Notes: generated from the sequence alone by a model not told the origin. 64,000 nt of DNA from Streptomyces piniterrae (GCF_005048155.1 NZ_SUMB01000011.1:124001-188000); one strand, 5' to 3'. Numbered from the stretch's first letter, positions 49,840-59,045 are shown. Numbers and translations: made by a program.

Positions 49840-51045
49840 CTAGGGGTTGCGCGCGCCCCCCTGGGAACTATCTGCGGGCGGTGTCCCGGACCGGCCCGCG
49901 TGCAGATCGGTCGACGACTTCGCGCCGCTGCCCACCGCGCCGCCGGCCAGCCGGGTCTCCCCGGGGGCGGGAGCGCGGCGGATGATCAGTGCGGTCGCGT
50001 CGTCCTTGAGGTCGCCGCCGGTGAAACGTGCCAGGTCGGCGCGGAGCGTACGGGCCAGTTCGGCGGGCTCCAGGTCCGTCCAGCCCGCCAGCCGGTCGCG
50101 CAGCGGGTAGAACTCCCCGTCCGTGCCACGCGCCTCGGTCACCCCGTCCGTACACAGCACGACCCAGTCCTCCGCGGCGGGGCGGACACGTGCGCTCCGC
50201 CGCGGTTCACCACTCAGCGTGCCGAGGCCCAGCGGCAGCCCGCCCTGCCCGTCGGTGCGCTCGTAGACCCGGCCGCCGCGCACCAGGTAGTACGGGATGT
50301 GTCCGCAGGACAGCACCCGCCCCTCGTGCAGCCCCCGCACCTCCATCAGCAGCGCGGTCACGAAGCGCTCGTCGGTGCCCTGCTCGACGGAGCGGGTGTT
50401 GTAGCGGGTCAGCGCCTGTTCCATGCGTTCGGCCACCGACTCCAGCGACTCCTGGTAGTAGGCGGCCTCCCGGAACGACGCCAGGACCTCGAGGCCCGCC
50501 TCGATCGCCGGCATGCCCTTCCCCTGGACGTCGCCGATCATCAGGCGCAGCCCGTGCGGGGTCTCGACGGCCTCGTAGATGTCACCGCCGACCCGGGCGC
50601 CCTCCTGCGCGGAGACATAGAAGCCGAACGCCTCGACCGGCCCCGCCCGCAGCGGCAGTTCGCGCAGCATGGCCCGCTGCACGGTGTCGGCAACCAGGCT
50701 CGTACGGGCGTGCAGCGCCTCGCGCTGCAGCCGGGTGCGGCACAGCACCAGGGAGAAGAACGCCACCAGGAACGCCCCGAAGATGCCGACGACCCGGCTG
50801 GCCGGAGCCCAGTCCGGCACCGTGAGGATGTCGACGTAGGTGAGGCAGACGACGTAGACGACGGCGACGACGAAGGTGGGCCGGTACGTACAGCGCAGCG
50901 CGGCGACCAGCGGGGCAACGCCCAGGAAGGACGAGATATGCAGCTCAGGGCCGGTCGTCGCGTCCAGCACCGTGACGACCAGAACGGCCAGGATCAGCAC
51001 CGCGGCGGGGAGAAGGCCGCTGTCCGGAGCGCGGTTGGCAGGCAT
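49840..51045 (-). CDS. SpoIIE-type PP2C protein phosphatase, membrane-bound
   Basis: The 401-aa protein has about four membrane segments in its first 110 residues (e.g. AVLILAVLVVTVLDA, GIFGAFLVAFFSLVLC), then a PP2C/SpoIIE domain. Its acidic metal ligands lie in ARVGGDIYEA, LMIGDVQGKGMPA, LCTDGVTEA and GDLKDDATALII. Such phosphatases dephosphorylate anti-sigma-factor antagonists. No antagonist or anti-sigma kinase gene is adjacent, so the target is unknown. The last ~25 residues are disordered. Confidence 0.9.
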   Translation of the reverse strand: MPANRAPDSGLLPAAVLILAVLVVTVLDATTGPELHISSFLGVAPLVAALRCTYRPTFVVAVVYVVCLTYVDILTVPDWAPASRVVGIFGAFLVAFFSLVLCRTRLQREALHARTSLVADTVQRAMLRELPLRAGPVEAFGFYVSAQEGARVGGDIYEAVETPHGLRLMIGDVQGKGMPAIEAGLEVLASFREAAYYQESLESVAERMEQALTRYNTRSVEQGTDERFVTALLMEVRGLHEGRVLSCGHIPYYLVRGGRVYERTDGQGGLPLGLGTLSGEPRRSARVRPAAEDWVVLCTDGVTEARGTDGEFYPLRDRLAGWTDLEPAELARTLRADLARFTGGDLKDDATALIIRRAPAPGETRLAGGAVGSGAKSSTDLHAGRSGTPPADSSQGGARNP

Positions 51046-51128
51046 AACACTTCAAGCCTGCGGGACGTCGCGCCACAACGCACAGGGGCCGGGCCCCCGC
51101 TCCTGCCAGAGGCGCCAGGCCAGTGGGG

Positions 51129-51734
51129 CTACAGCCAACCCTTGTCCCTGGCGGTGCGGGCCGCCTCGGTGCGGTTGCGGGCGCCCGTCTTCTGGATGGC
51201 GATGGAGAGGTAGTTGCGGACCGTCCCTTGGGACAGTCGCAGGGCGTGGGCGATCTCGGCGTTGGTGGCGCCGTCGCCGGCCACCCTCAGCACATCCCGC
51301 TCGCGATCGGTGAGCGGGCTGGCCCCGTCGGCGAGCGCGGCCGCGGCGAGCACGGGATCGATGACCCGCTCGCCGCGCAGCACCCGGCGTACGGCATCCG
51401 CGAGCCGGGCCGCGGGGGCGTCCTTGACCAGGAAGGCGTCGGCTCCCGACTCCATGGCACGACGCAGATAGCCGGGGCGGCCGAAGGTGGTGAGGATGAC
51501 GATCTTCACGCCCGGGAGCTCGTCGCGCAGGACTGCCGCGGCGTCCAGCCCGCTGATGCCGGGCATCTCGATGTCCAGCAGCGCCACGTCCACGTCGTGC
51601 GCCCGCGCCGCCGGGAGCACCTCGTCGCCGCGCGCCGCCTGGGCGACGACCTCCAGGTCCGGCTCCAGCGACAACAGGGCGGCCAGCGCTTCACGGACCA
51701 TCGACTGGTCCTCGGTCAGCAGCACTCTGATCAT
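51129..51734 (-). CDS. NarL/LuxR-family response regulator (DesR-like)
   Basis: The 201-aa protein has a receiver domain (acidic pair in LLTEDQ, phospho-acceptor Asp in VALLDIEMPG, Lys in LVKDAP) and a C-terminal LuxR helix-turn-helix (LTDRERDVLRVAGDGATNAE, then IAHALRLSQGTVRNYL). It should act with the histidine kinase encoded upstream on the same strand to control the ABC exporter genes. TAAGCT 7 nt before the ATG suggests its own leaderless promoter, in addition to read-through across the 231-bp gap. Confidence 0.92.
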   Translation of the reverse strand: MIRVLLTEDQSMVREALAALLSLEPDLEVVAQAARGDEVLPAARAHDVDVALLDIEMPGISGLDAAAVLRDELPGVKIVILTTFGRPGYLRRAMESGADAFLVKDAPAARLADAVRRVLRGERVIDPVLAAAALADGASPLTDRERDVLRVAGDGATNAEIAHALRLSQGTVRNYLSIAIQKTGARNRTEAARTARDKGWL

Positions 51735-51741
51735 GCGGGCC

Positions 51742-51747
51742 AGCTTA
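51742..51747 (-). promoter_or_regulatory. -10 element of a predicted leaderless promoter (response regulator)
   Basis: TAAGCT on the minus strand lies 7 nt upstream of the ATG at 51734. Confidence 0.5.
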
Positions 51748-51965
51748 TGACGTGCGGCATCTGGGCCGTGGGCCTGTGCTCAGGGAGCTGGCCTGTGGCC
51801 GGGCCTGTGTTCAGGGAGGCGGTGGATCTGGGGTTCAGGGCGGGGCGTGGACCTGTGGCTCGGGGCGGGGTCCTTGTGGGGCGGGGCCCTCTCTGGTTCC
51901 GGTGCGGGTTGCGGGTTCTTGCCTTGCGGTTTTGCCTGCGCCGCCTCCTTATACTCCGGCAACAA

Positions 51966-53228
51966 TTACGGAGTGTGATTAATTCCTGGGATCGTTACTT
52001 TCTGTGAGATTGGGGTGGGTGAGGAGGCTGGGGTGGGTGGGGTGGCGGGCAGGGGGACGTAGGCGCGGAGGGCGAAGCCGCGGCCTCGGGGGGCCGGGCC
52101 GGTTTCCAGGCGGCCGTCGGTCAGGGCAAGGCGTTCGCGGAGGCCGCTGAGGCCGTTGCCGTCGTGCTGGGTGCGGGGTGGACCGGCGCCGTCGTCGAGG
52201 ACCGTGAGGCACAGGTAGCGGCGTTCGTCGGGCTCCCATTCCTGGGCGAGGAGGAGTTCGCAGTGGCGGGCGCCGCTGTGCCGTATGACGTTGGTGGTGG
52301 CCTCGCGCAGCGCCCAGGCCAGTGCGCCCTCCTCGTCGGCCGCGAGCGGGGGGTGCTCGCCCTCCAGTGCCGGGTCGACGGTGATTTTGACGCCGGCGGT
52401 GCTCAGCGCGGCCCGAACCCCGGCCAGTTCGACGGCGAGCCGGGGGCGGCGGTAGCCGGTGACGGCCTCCCGGACGTCGACCAGCGCCTGCCGGCTGACC
52501 TGCTCGATGTCGGCGACCTGTTTGGCGGCCTCGTCCGGCCGGCTTGGCAGCATGCGGCCGGCCAGTTCGCTCTTGAGGGTGATGAGGGAGAGGGAATGGC
52601 CCAGGAGGTCGTGGAGGTCGCGGGCCAGGCGCAGGCGCTCCTCGTTGGCGGCGAGGCGGGCGACCTCCTCGCGGGCGGCGCGCAGTTCGGCGGTCGTATG
52701 GATCAGATGCTGGACGCCGACCATCATGTAGCCGCTGCCCAGGGACGGCAGACCGTAGGCGAAGAGGTAGTAGCCCCGGATTTCCGGATAGCGGGCGCCG
52801 ATGCCGAGCAGCAGCAGGGTGATCAGCGGGATGCTCCAGCGGGACCACCGCCACGTCAGCACGACGGCGGATGCCACGGACGTGAAGGTGAACAGGACCA
52901 GCCACTCGAAGCCGAGCGTCGTGGAGAGAACGATGGACAGCGTCAGCATCACGGCCAGGGCGCTGCGCATCAGGGTGCGGTTCAGCACCCGCCACATGTG
53001 CCGGTAGATCAGCAGCAGGTACGCGAGGACGAAGAGCGAGAGCCCCAGGCCGCCCCAGAGGCGTTCGGCGGTGGAGACGCCGGCTTGCGCCATGTCCCCG
53101 ATCGGCCCGGCCAGGTAGATCAGCCAGATCGCCACCCACGTCGTCTTGCCGAGGGCCTGGCGGCGGCTGCGTGGCGCCTGCCCCATCATCACCGGGTTGA
53201 TGTCCGGCGGCTCGCACTTCGTCCCCAC
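51966..53228 (-). CDS. DesK-like sensor histidine kinase
   Basis: The ~420-aa protein has about five to six membrane segments, then a HisKA_3 dimerisation region with the phospho-acceptor His in ARDLHDLLGHSLSLITLK, and an HATPase domain (ALREATTNVIRHSGA; NGLSGLRERL). The multi-membrane sensor without an external domain resembles DesK, which senses membrane state. GTG at 53228 starts 5 nt after the permease stop, with GAGG close upstream. The C-terminal ~12 codons use A/T-ending codons unlike the rest of the gene. Confidence 0.9.
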   Translation of the reverse strand: MGTKCEPPDINPVMMGQAPRSRRQALGKTTWVAIWLIYLAGPIGDMAQAGVSTAERLWGGLGLSLFVLAYLLLIYRHMWRVLNRTLMRSALAVMLTLSIVLSTTLGFEWLVLFTFTSVASAVVLTWRWSRWSIPLITLLLLGIGARYPEIRGYYLFAYGLPSLGSGYMMVGVQHLIHTTAELRAAREEVARLAANEERLRLARDLHDLLGHSLSLITLKSELAGRMLPSRPDEAAKQVADIEQVSRQALVDVREAVTGYRRPRLAVELAGVRAALSTAGVKITVDPALEGEHPPLAADEEGALAWALREATTNVIRHSGARHCELLLAQEWEPDERRYLCLTVLDDGAGPPRTQHDGNGLSGLRERLALTDGRLETGPAPRGRGFALRAYVPLPATPPTPASSPTPISQKVTIPGINHTP

Positions 53229-53233
53229 CGGCC

Positions 53234-53971
53234 TCACGCCTTCCGGGTGTCCTTGCGGTACAGCCAGGCCGCGGCGCCGGCGAACAGCAGCAGGTAGCCG
53301 GCCAGGATCGCGATGTCCTTGGCGTGCGGCGCGCCGCCGGCCTCGACGGCGGTGCCGAGGGCCGCGTAGGCGTGTGTCGGCAGCCATTCCGCGATGTTCT
53401 GCACCCACTGGGGCAGGATCGTCATGGGCATCCACAGGCCGCCGAGGAACGCCAGGCCGAAGTAGACGAGCATGGAGATCGGGCGGACCGCGTCGCCGGT
53501 GGCCAGGTAGCCGATGGCGACGCCCAGGGCGGCGAAGGTGAAGCTGCCGAGCCAGGTGCCGGCGGCTATGGCGATCCATTGCCAGGCTTCCAGTCGGACG
53601 TCCTTGACGGCCGCGGCGACGATCATGACCAGCAGGATCGACGGGAGGCTGACGGTCGCGGCGGCGGCGATCTTGGCGGCGACATAGCCCCGGCCGGGCA
53701 GGGCGGTCAGCCGCAGCTGCCGTACCCAGCCCTTCTCGCGCTCTTTGGCTATGCGCTCGCTGTTGCCCAGCAGGACGGCGGTCATGGCACCGAATGCTGC
53801 CATGGTGACCATGAAGTAGAGGCCCATGTCGAGCCGCATGCCGGGGATGGGCTTGCGGTCCGCGCCGCCCGCGATGAGCAGATAGAGGACCGGCGGATAG
53901 ATCACCGAGAAGAACATGAACTTCTTGTTGCGCAGCGCGCGGATGATCTCCAGCTTGATCAGGGTGGTCAT
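53234..53971 (-). CDS. ABC-2 type transporter permease
   Basis: The 245-aa protein has six membrane segments (first IYPPVLYLLIAGG; later SMLVYFGLAFLGGLWMPM and ILAGYLLLFAGAAAWLY). These and the EREKGWVRQLRLTALPG loop are typical of ABC-2 exporters of drugs or lipids. It overlaps the ATPase gene by 4 nt and is 5 nt from the kinase gene, so the module is one operon. Confidence 0.9.
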   Translation of the reverse strand: MTTLIKLEIIRALRNKKFMFFSVIYPPVLYLLIAGGADRKPIPGMRLDMGLYFMVTMAAFGAMTAVLLGNSERIAKEREKGWVRQLRLTALPGRGYVAAKIAAAATVSLPSILLVMIVAAAVKDVRLEAWQWIAIAAGTWLGSFTFAALGVAIGYLATGDAVRPISMLVYFGLAFLGGLWMPMTILPQWVQNIAEWLPTHAYAALGTAVEAGGAPHAKDIAILAGYLLLFAGAAAWLYRKDTRKA

Positions 53972-54966
53972 CGGGCCGTCTCCTGGGCGGTGGCGGGGGT
54001 CGTGTCGGACGCGGTGGTGAGGGCGATGAAGGCTGCCTCCAGGCCGAGGCCGGAGACTTCGAGGTTGTGCGGGTAGCAGCCGAGGCCGTAGAGGGCGTGC
54101 ACCGTGGCGTCGGCGTCCTGGGTCTGGATGCGGACCGTACGGCGGCCGGAGCCCGCGGCGGAGCCGTTGTCGGACACGGTCAGGGAGGTCAGAAACGGCA
54201 GGCCGCTCAGCGCGGTGCGGTCCATCGGCTCGTCGAGGTCGAAGGTGACCCGGCGGGCTCCGGCTCTGGCCTTGATTTCGGCGGCGGTGCCGTCGGCGAG
54301 CACCCGGCCGCGGTGCAGCACGATCACGCGGTCGGCGATCTCGTCGGCCTCTTCGAGGTAGTGCGTGGCGAACAGGACGGTACGGCCCTGCTGTGCCTGC
54401 TTGCGCATCGCGCCCCAGAAGGTCTGCCGGGACGAGACGTCCATGCCGGTGGTCGGCTCGTCGAGGACGATCAGATCGTTGGCGCCGGCGGTGGCGAGGG
54501 CGAACCGGACGCGTTGTTCCTGGCCGCCGGAGAGTTTGTCGACCATGCGCTCGGCGAGGTCGGTGATGCCGGCGGTGGCCAGGATCTGGTCGAGGGGGTA
54601 GCCGCGGGGGTGAAGATCGCGGGCGAGTTTGACGAGCTCTCTGACCTTGACGCCTTCCATCAGGCCGCCGCTCTGCAGCATCGCGCCGACCTTGCCCTGC
54701 GCTATGGCGCGCTGCGGGGTGGTGCCGAAGAGGGTCACGGCGCCGGCGTCGGGGTGGCGCAGTCCGAGGAGCAGGTCGAGGGTGGAGGACTTGCCGGCGC
54801 CGTTCGGCCCGAGGAGGGCGACGGTTTCGCCCGGATACAGCTCCAGGTGCAGCTCGGCCACCGCGCGCACCGCGCCGTAACTCTTGCTGACCCGCTGGAA
54901 GCTGACCACGGGTGCCGGGCCGGCGCGGTGTGCGGCGGTGGTTGTGGTGGTGGCTGTCGTCGTCAT
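53968..54966 (-). CDS. ABC transporter ATP-binding protein
   Basis: The 332-aa protein has Walker A GPNGAGKSS, the Q-loop in LQSGGLMEGV, the signature LSGGQEQRV and Walker B LIVLDEPTTGMD, followed by a His switch (ATHYLEEAD). It ends in a ~90-residue C-terminal domain. It energises the ABC-2 permease. The first ~25 residues are a Thr/Ala-rich tail starting at ATG 54966. First gene of the four-gene exporter/two-component operon. Substrate unknown. Confidence 0.92.
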   Translation of the reverse strand: MTTTATTTTTAAHRAGPAPVVSFQRVSKSYGAVRAVAELHLELYPGETVALLGPNGAGKSSTLDLLLGLRHPDAGAVTLFGTTPQRAIAQGKVGAMLQSGGLMEGVKVRELVKLARDLHPRGYPLDQILATAGITDLAERMVDKLSGGQEQRVRFALATAGANDLIVLDEPTTGMDVSSRQTFWGAMRKQAQQGRTVLFATHYLEEADEIADRVIVLHRGRVLADGTAAEIKARAGARRVTFDLDEPMDRTALSGLPFLTSLTVSDNGSAAGSGRRTVRIQTQDADATVHALYGLGCYPHNLEVSGLGLEAAFIALTTASDTTPATAQETAR

Positions 54967-55042
54967 GCGTTCAGCTTCACGGTTCCGCGGGCTGCCCGGC
55001 AGTGTCAGCTGTACGCAACCTGCGGTGACAGATGTCATGGGT

Positions 55043-55087
55043 GAGGCCCCCTAGGGGGATTCCCTGAGGAATCGCCCAGGGGGCCTC
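55043..55087 (-). terminator. Terminator downstream of the peptidoglycan-binding-like gene
   Basis: A ~20-bp imperfect stem with outer arms GAGGCCCCCT/AGGGGGCCTC and a CTGA loop lies 54 nt beyond the stop of the 55141 gene. Confidence 0.8.
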
Positions 55088-55140
55088 TACCTGCGGTTTT
55101 GCCGGTGCCTGCGGTGTTGCGGTTGTGCGGCCGTCAGCCG

Positions 55141-57399
55141 TCAGCCGTCCGCGCCGATGGTCTGGATCCGCTCGGCGGGCGAGCGGCCGAGCAGTGCCTT
55201 GCCCACCGCGCTCGCCACCTCCTTGACGCTGACCGGCTTCTTGGAGCCGTCGCCCTTGGTGAGGGTGACGCCGTTGAAGGTGTCGCCGTAGAGCTGTTCC
55301 AGGGCCGGCAGGTCGTAGAACGGCACGAGTTCACCGTTCTTGATGGTGAAGGACAGGAACTTGGGGATGGACTTCTGCGGGCTGAAGGAGACCGTGTGCC
55401 CGGCGTCCGTACGGACCGTCACCAGGCCGGACATCGCGGGTCGCGCGTACTGCTTGAGCGCCTTGTCCACCGCGGCCTTGCTGACCTTCGGCTGCTGGGT
55501 GCTGGCGGCCAGCACGACGGGGTTGTCGGTCCCGGTGGTGGCCCGGTCGAGGTAGGCCTGGTGGACCTTGGCCTTGGATGCCTGGACGTCGATCGACTTG
55601 TACGGCGTGCCGTAGTGCGGCACGGCTTTGCCGTTCGCGAAGGTGATTCCGCCGTCCTTGGCCGCGGCCGCGGGTCCCGCCAGGTTCTGCAGTGCGGCCC
55701 CCAGCTTCTCGTTGTCGGTGATCATCTTCGGTTCGGCGGTGCGGGTTCCGCCGAACAGGGAGCCGATGACGGAGACCGGGTTGTAGTCCCGGCCGGCCGC
55801 GTCGCGGACGGTGGCCTGGACGTCGACGTCCAGGCCGGCCTTGGCGGGCTGGAGGGTCACGGATTTGCCGTCGACGGTGAGCTTGAGCGGCGCCGTACGA
55901 CGGTCCTTGAGGGCCGTCTCCAGCTTGTCGACGGCCTCTTCCTTGCTGGTGCCGCCGATGTCCACGCCGAGTGCGGTGGTGCCGTTGGGCACGTCGGCGT
56001 GGTCGAGCACCAGGCCGGCGCCGTAGGCGAGGCCGGCCACCGCGACGAGTCCGACGCCCACGAGGACGATCTTGTTGCGGCCCTTCTTGGGCGGGTTGAT
56101 CGGCTCGGGGATCTTAGGGCGGGGCGGGGTGGCGCTGTCGCCGCCGGCGGGCTTGCCGGGCGGGAACGGGGAGGGGGTGGAGGGGCCGTCCGCCCCGGGG
56201 GTCGTCGGGATGCCGCTGACCAGGGTGTCGCCGGAGACCCGGCCGCGGGAACCGGACCCGCGGGGCGCGCCGCTCACCCCGTCGGGTGTGCCGCCGCGCT
56301 CACCGGGGGCGCCGGCCGCGGGGCTCTTGGGGCCGTTCGCCATGCTGCCGGGCAGTCCGCCGGAGATGCCGCCGGTGACGCCGAGGCCGCTGCCCGGGCC
56401 CGCCAGCGGGGGCGCGGGCGGCTGCGGGGTGAGCTCTGCGGTGTCGTCGGGCAGCTGGGGTGTGCCGCCGGTGCCGGGTCCTGGGTCGCTGAAGCCGGGC
56501 GGGAGGTTGAGTGCGCTGTCGCCGCGTGCGGGGCCGGTGGTGGGGCCGCTGGGGCCGCCCGTGCCGCCCCCGGCCCGGGGTGCGTCGAAGGGGCTGGGCT
56601 CACGGGTGGGCCCGTCGAAGGGCGAGCCGCCGCGGGGGGTGTCGAACGGTGAGCCGCCCGGAGACGTCTCGAAGGGGGAGGCGCCCAGCGGGCCGGTCAG
56701 TGGGTCGCTCAGGGGGTCGCCCAGCGGGTCGCCGCCCTCGTAGGGCGAGCCTGCGCCGCCGCCCGGGCGGGCGCCGCCGTCCTGTGGCGTGCCGCTGTCG
56801 TACGGGGAGCCGCCGCTCTGCGGGGCCGGGGTGTCCGAGAAGTACGGCAGGTCGGGGCGCTGTGGGGGCTTGGCGCCGGAGGGGCCGCGGGGCGCCGGGG
56901 ACGGCCCGCCGGGGGCGGGCGGTGCGGCGTGGGAGCCGGTGGTCGACGACGACGGGCCGGCGGGGCCGGCCTGCGGCTTGCGGGGTGCGAACCAGTCGCT
57001 GGCCTTCTCGCCCGGCCCGCCGGACGTCGCGTCGTCCGGCGCCGCGTCGGGCCGCGGGGTGTTGCCGGTGCGCTCCGCGTTCCGCTCGGCTCCCCGGGTG
57101 GTGCGGGGGGTGCCCCGGGAACCGGCGGAACCGGCGGATGCGGCCGATGCGTTCATGCCGGACTCCTCACCGACGGGCTTGCGCACGACGACCGGCGGGA
57201 TGGGTCGCGACCCCGGAATGTTGATCTTGATCCGTGTGGTCAGCGTGGTCTCGGTCTTCTGCTCCTCCGGCTTCGCACCGGAGGCCAGCGCCTCGTCGCC
57301 GTCTCCCCTGGGCGAGCCGTACGGCTGCGTCCCCGACGGGTACGCGGCACCGCCACGGCCCTGAAGGCCGGAGGACGAACTGTCAGATTCACGACTCAA
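55141..57399 (-). CDS. Membrane protein with peptidoglycan-binding-like (PG_binding_4/YoaR) domain
   Basis: The ~752-aa protein has ~460 disordered Gly/Pro/Ser-rich cytoplasmic residues with repeated SPF(D/E) segments. One membrane helix follows (IVLVGVGLVAVAGLAYGAG), then an extracytoplasmic region starting with a PG_binding_4 motif (ALGVDIGGTSKEEAVDKLE). No VanW domain follows. A cell-wall-associated role is inferred. TTG at 57399 is the likely start (GGGAG 8 nt upstream). The long disordered half resembles that of HtrA in this window. Confidence 0.8.
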   Translation of the reverse strand: MSRESDSSSSGLQGRGGAAYPSGTQPYGSPRGDGDEALASGAKPEEQKTETTLTTRIKINIPGSRPIPPVVVRKPVGEESGMNASAASAGSAGSRGTPRTTRGAERNAERTGNTPRPDAAPDDATSGGPGEKASDWFAPRKPQAGPAGPSSSTTGSHAAPPAPGGPSPAPRGPSGAKPPQRPDLPYFSDTPAPQSGGSPYDSGTPQDGGARPGGGAGSPYEGGDPLGDPLSDPLTGPLGASPFETSPGGSPFDTPRGGSPFDGPTREPSPFDAPRAGGGTGGPSGPTTGPARGDSALNLPPGFSDPGPGTGGTPQLPDDTAELTPQPPAPPLAGPGSGLGVTGGISGGLPGSMANGPKSPAAGAPGERGGTPDGVSGAPRGSGSRGRVSGDTLVSGIPTTPGADGPSTPSPFPPGKPAGGDSATPPRPKIPEPINPPKKGRNKIVLVGVGLVAVAGLAYGAGLVLDHADVPNGTTALGVDIGGTSKEEAVDKLETALKDRRTAPLKLTVDGKSVTLQPAKAGLDVDVQATVRDAAGRDYNPVSVIGSLFGGTRTAEPKMITDNEKLGAALQNLAGPAAAAKDGGITFANGKAVPHYGTPYKSIDVQASKAKVHQAYLDRATTGTDNPVVLAASTQQPKVSKAAVDKALKQYARPAMSGLVTVRTDAGHTVSFSPQKSIPKFLSFTIKNGELVPFYDLPALEQLYGDTFNGVTLTKGDGSKKPVSVKEVASAVGKALLGRSPAERIQTIGADG

Positions 57400-57603
57400 A
57401 GCAGGTTCTCCCGGTTGGCTCCGCCGCTCGTCAGAGATGATCCCGGGCCTCAGCCCGTGAGGTGCCCCCAGGGCGGCGCGGCGGCGCGCACCACCATACT
57501 GTCCGCCGCCGACGGGCACCTGAAGAGCGTACGAACACCGCTGGCACGGGCGAACCCCCTGGACTGCGGTTTCCGTGCGGCATCCGTCCTGGTATGAACC
57601 ATG

Positions 57604-58107
57604 TCATCCGCCAACTCGGCCGCGCGTCGCGCCCGTAGCACGCATCTGGGCGACGGTGGCGCAGATCACACCTACCACGATGCCGCCGCACAGGAAGAGG
57701 TACGAGCCGAGAGCCGCGGGGAAGAGGAAGTCGCCTTCCGGCCGGGCATCGCTGACCAGTAGAAACACGGTCACCAGCCAGGCCGCGCCGGGTACCAGGA
57801 CGCCGGCCGCGGTGCGGGTCGCGGTGACTCCGCCGTAGAAGAGGCCGCCGGTTCCGGCCAGTGCGAGCAGCAACCCGCCCGGGGACCAGGCCCCTTGGAC
57901 GAGCGTCCCGGCGAGTGCGACCAGCACGCCCGCGACCAGCAGCAGCACGTACATGCCGATGCGGCCGAGCGTCAACGGCGCGCTCAGGCCCGAGGCGGGG
58001 CCGGCCGCCGCGGCCGCGCCGCCGACTCCCGGCCGCGCGCCGGACGCCCCGCCGGAGCCCGCCCGCGACCGCCGGCCGCCGCCGGAGCCGCCCTTTGCCG
58101 CACTCAT
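57604..58107 (-). CDS. DUF6113-type membrane protein
   Basis: The 167-aa protein has a ~45-residue Gly/Ala/Arg-rich start and four membrane helices (e.g. MYVLLLVAGVLVALAGTLV, FLCGGIVVGVICATVA). Function unknown. It overlaps the end of mshB by 4 nt; the same pairing exists in mycobacteria (Rv1170-Rv1171 as I recall). Confidence 0.83.
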   Translation of the reverse strand: MSAAKGGSGGGRRSRAGSGGASGARPGVGGAAAAAGPASGLSAPLTLGRIGMYVLLLVAGVLVALAGTLVQGAWSPGGLLLALAGTGGLFYGGVTATRTAAGVLVPGAAWLVTVFLLVSDARPEGDFLFPAALGSYLFLCGGIVVGVICATVAQMRATGATRGRVGG

Positions 58108-59039
58108 TCCGCCACCTCCTCGATCCGGGCGCCGTGCTCCCGGGTCGCCGTTCCGTCGACCCCCGCGAAGAGATCGTCCTCCCGGGCCCCTTCCGCGGCG
58201 CCCGAGAAGCCGTGCACCAGTTGATAGTGCTCGGTACGGAACAGCGGCTGGCCCAAGTCGTTGGAGAGCGCGAAGAACGGCCCGTCGACGACGATCTGGG
58301 TGTAGTGGGCGCGCATCGCCTCGGTCTTGGCGGCCGTGTACGCCTCGCTCCCGGTGATCGTCGCCGTGACGTCGGCGTCCGGCACCACGCCCGGTACGTC
58401 GTCGGCCGAGGCGATCCCGGGGAAGGCGTGGCCGGCCGCGTGCAGCCGCGCCAGGCCGTCCTCGACGTCGGAGCGGGGGTTGCAGTTCCAGTAGATCTTC
58501 CCGATCGCGTACGCGGGGCCCAGATCCGGCCGGAATCCGGCCTGCGCGGCGAGCTCAGCGGCCCGCATGGCGACGCGGTGCGCCTGGATGTGATCGGGGT
58601 GGCCGTATCCGCCGTTCGGGTCATAGGTGACCAGAACCTGCGGCCTGACCTCTCTGATGACGGCCACGAGATGGGCGGCGGCCTCGTCGAGGTCGGCCTG
58701 CCAGAAGGCGTTCGGCCGGTCGTTCTGGGGGGCGCCCATCATCCCGGAGTCCCGGTAGCGGCCGGCTCCGCCGAGGAAGCGGTGGTCGGTGACGCCCAGC
58801 GCCCGCATCGCGGCGGCCAGCTCGCCGACCCGGTGCGGGCCCAGGGTGTCGTCGCGGTCCGGGGCGAGATGGGCGAGGTCGGCCGGGATGACTTCGCCCT
58901 CCTCGCCGAGCGTGCAGGTCACCAGGGTGACCAGGGCGCCCTCGGCCGCGTACCTGGCCATGGTGACGCCGTTGTTGATCGACTCGTCGTCCGGGTGCGC
59001 GTGCACCAGCAGCAGACGGCGGGCGGGAAGCAGGGTCAT
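58104..59039 (-). CDS. mshB: MshB: GlcNAc-Ins deacetylase of mycothiol synthesis
   Basis: The 311-aa zinc enzyme removes acetate from 1-O-(2-acetamido-2-deoxy-glucopyranosyl)-myo-inositol, the second committed step of mycothiol biosynthesis. The zinc and catalytic motif is HAHPDDESINNG near the N-terminus, and the third ligand is in YGHPDHIQAHR. Length and motifs agree with actinobacterial MshB. It is predicted to be transcribed without a leader. Confidence 0.95.
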   Translation of the reverse strand: MTLLPARRLLLVHAHPDDESINNGVTMARYAAEGALVTLVTCTLGEEGEVIPADLAHLAPDRDDTLGPHRVGELAAAMRALGVTDHRFLGGAGRYRDSGMMGAPQNDRPNAFWQADLDEAAAHLVAVIREVRPQVLVTYDPNGGYGHPDHIQAHRVAMRAAELAAQAGFRPDLGPAYAIGKIYWNCNPRSDVEDGLARLHAAGHAFPGIASADDVPGVVPDADVTATITGSEAYTAAKTEAMRAHYTQIVVDGPFFALSNDLGQPLFRTEHYQLVHGFSGAAEGAREDDLFAGVDGTATREHGARIEEVAE

Positions 59040-59045
59040 GCGAAC

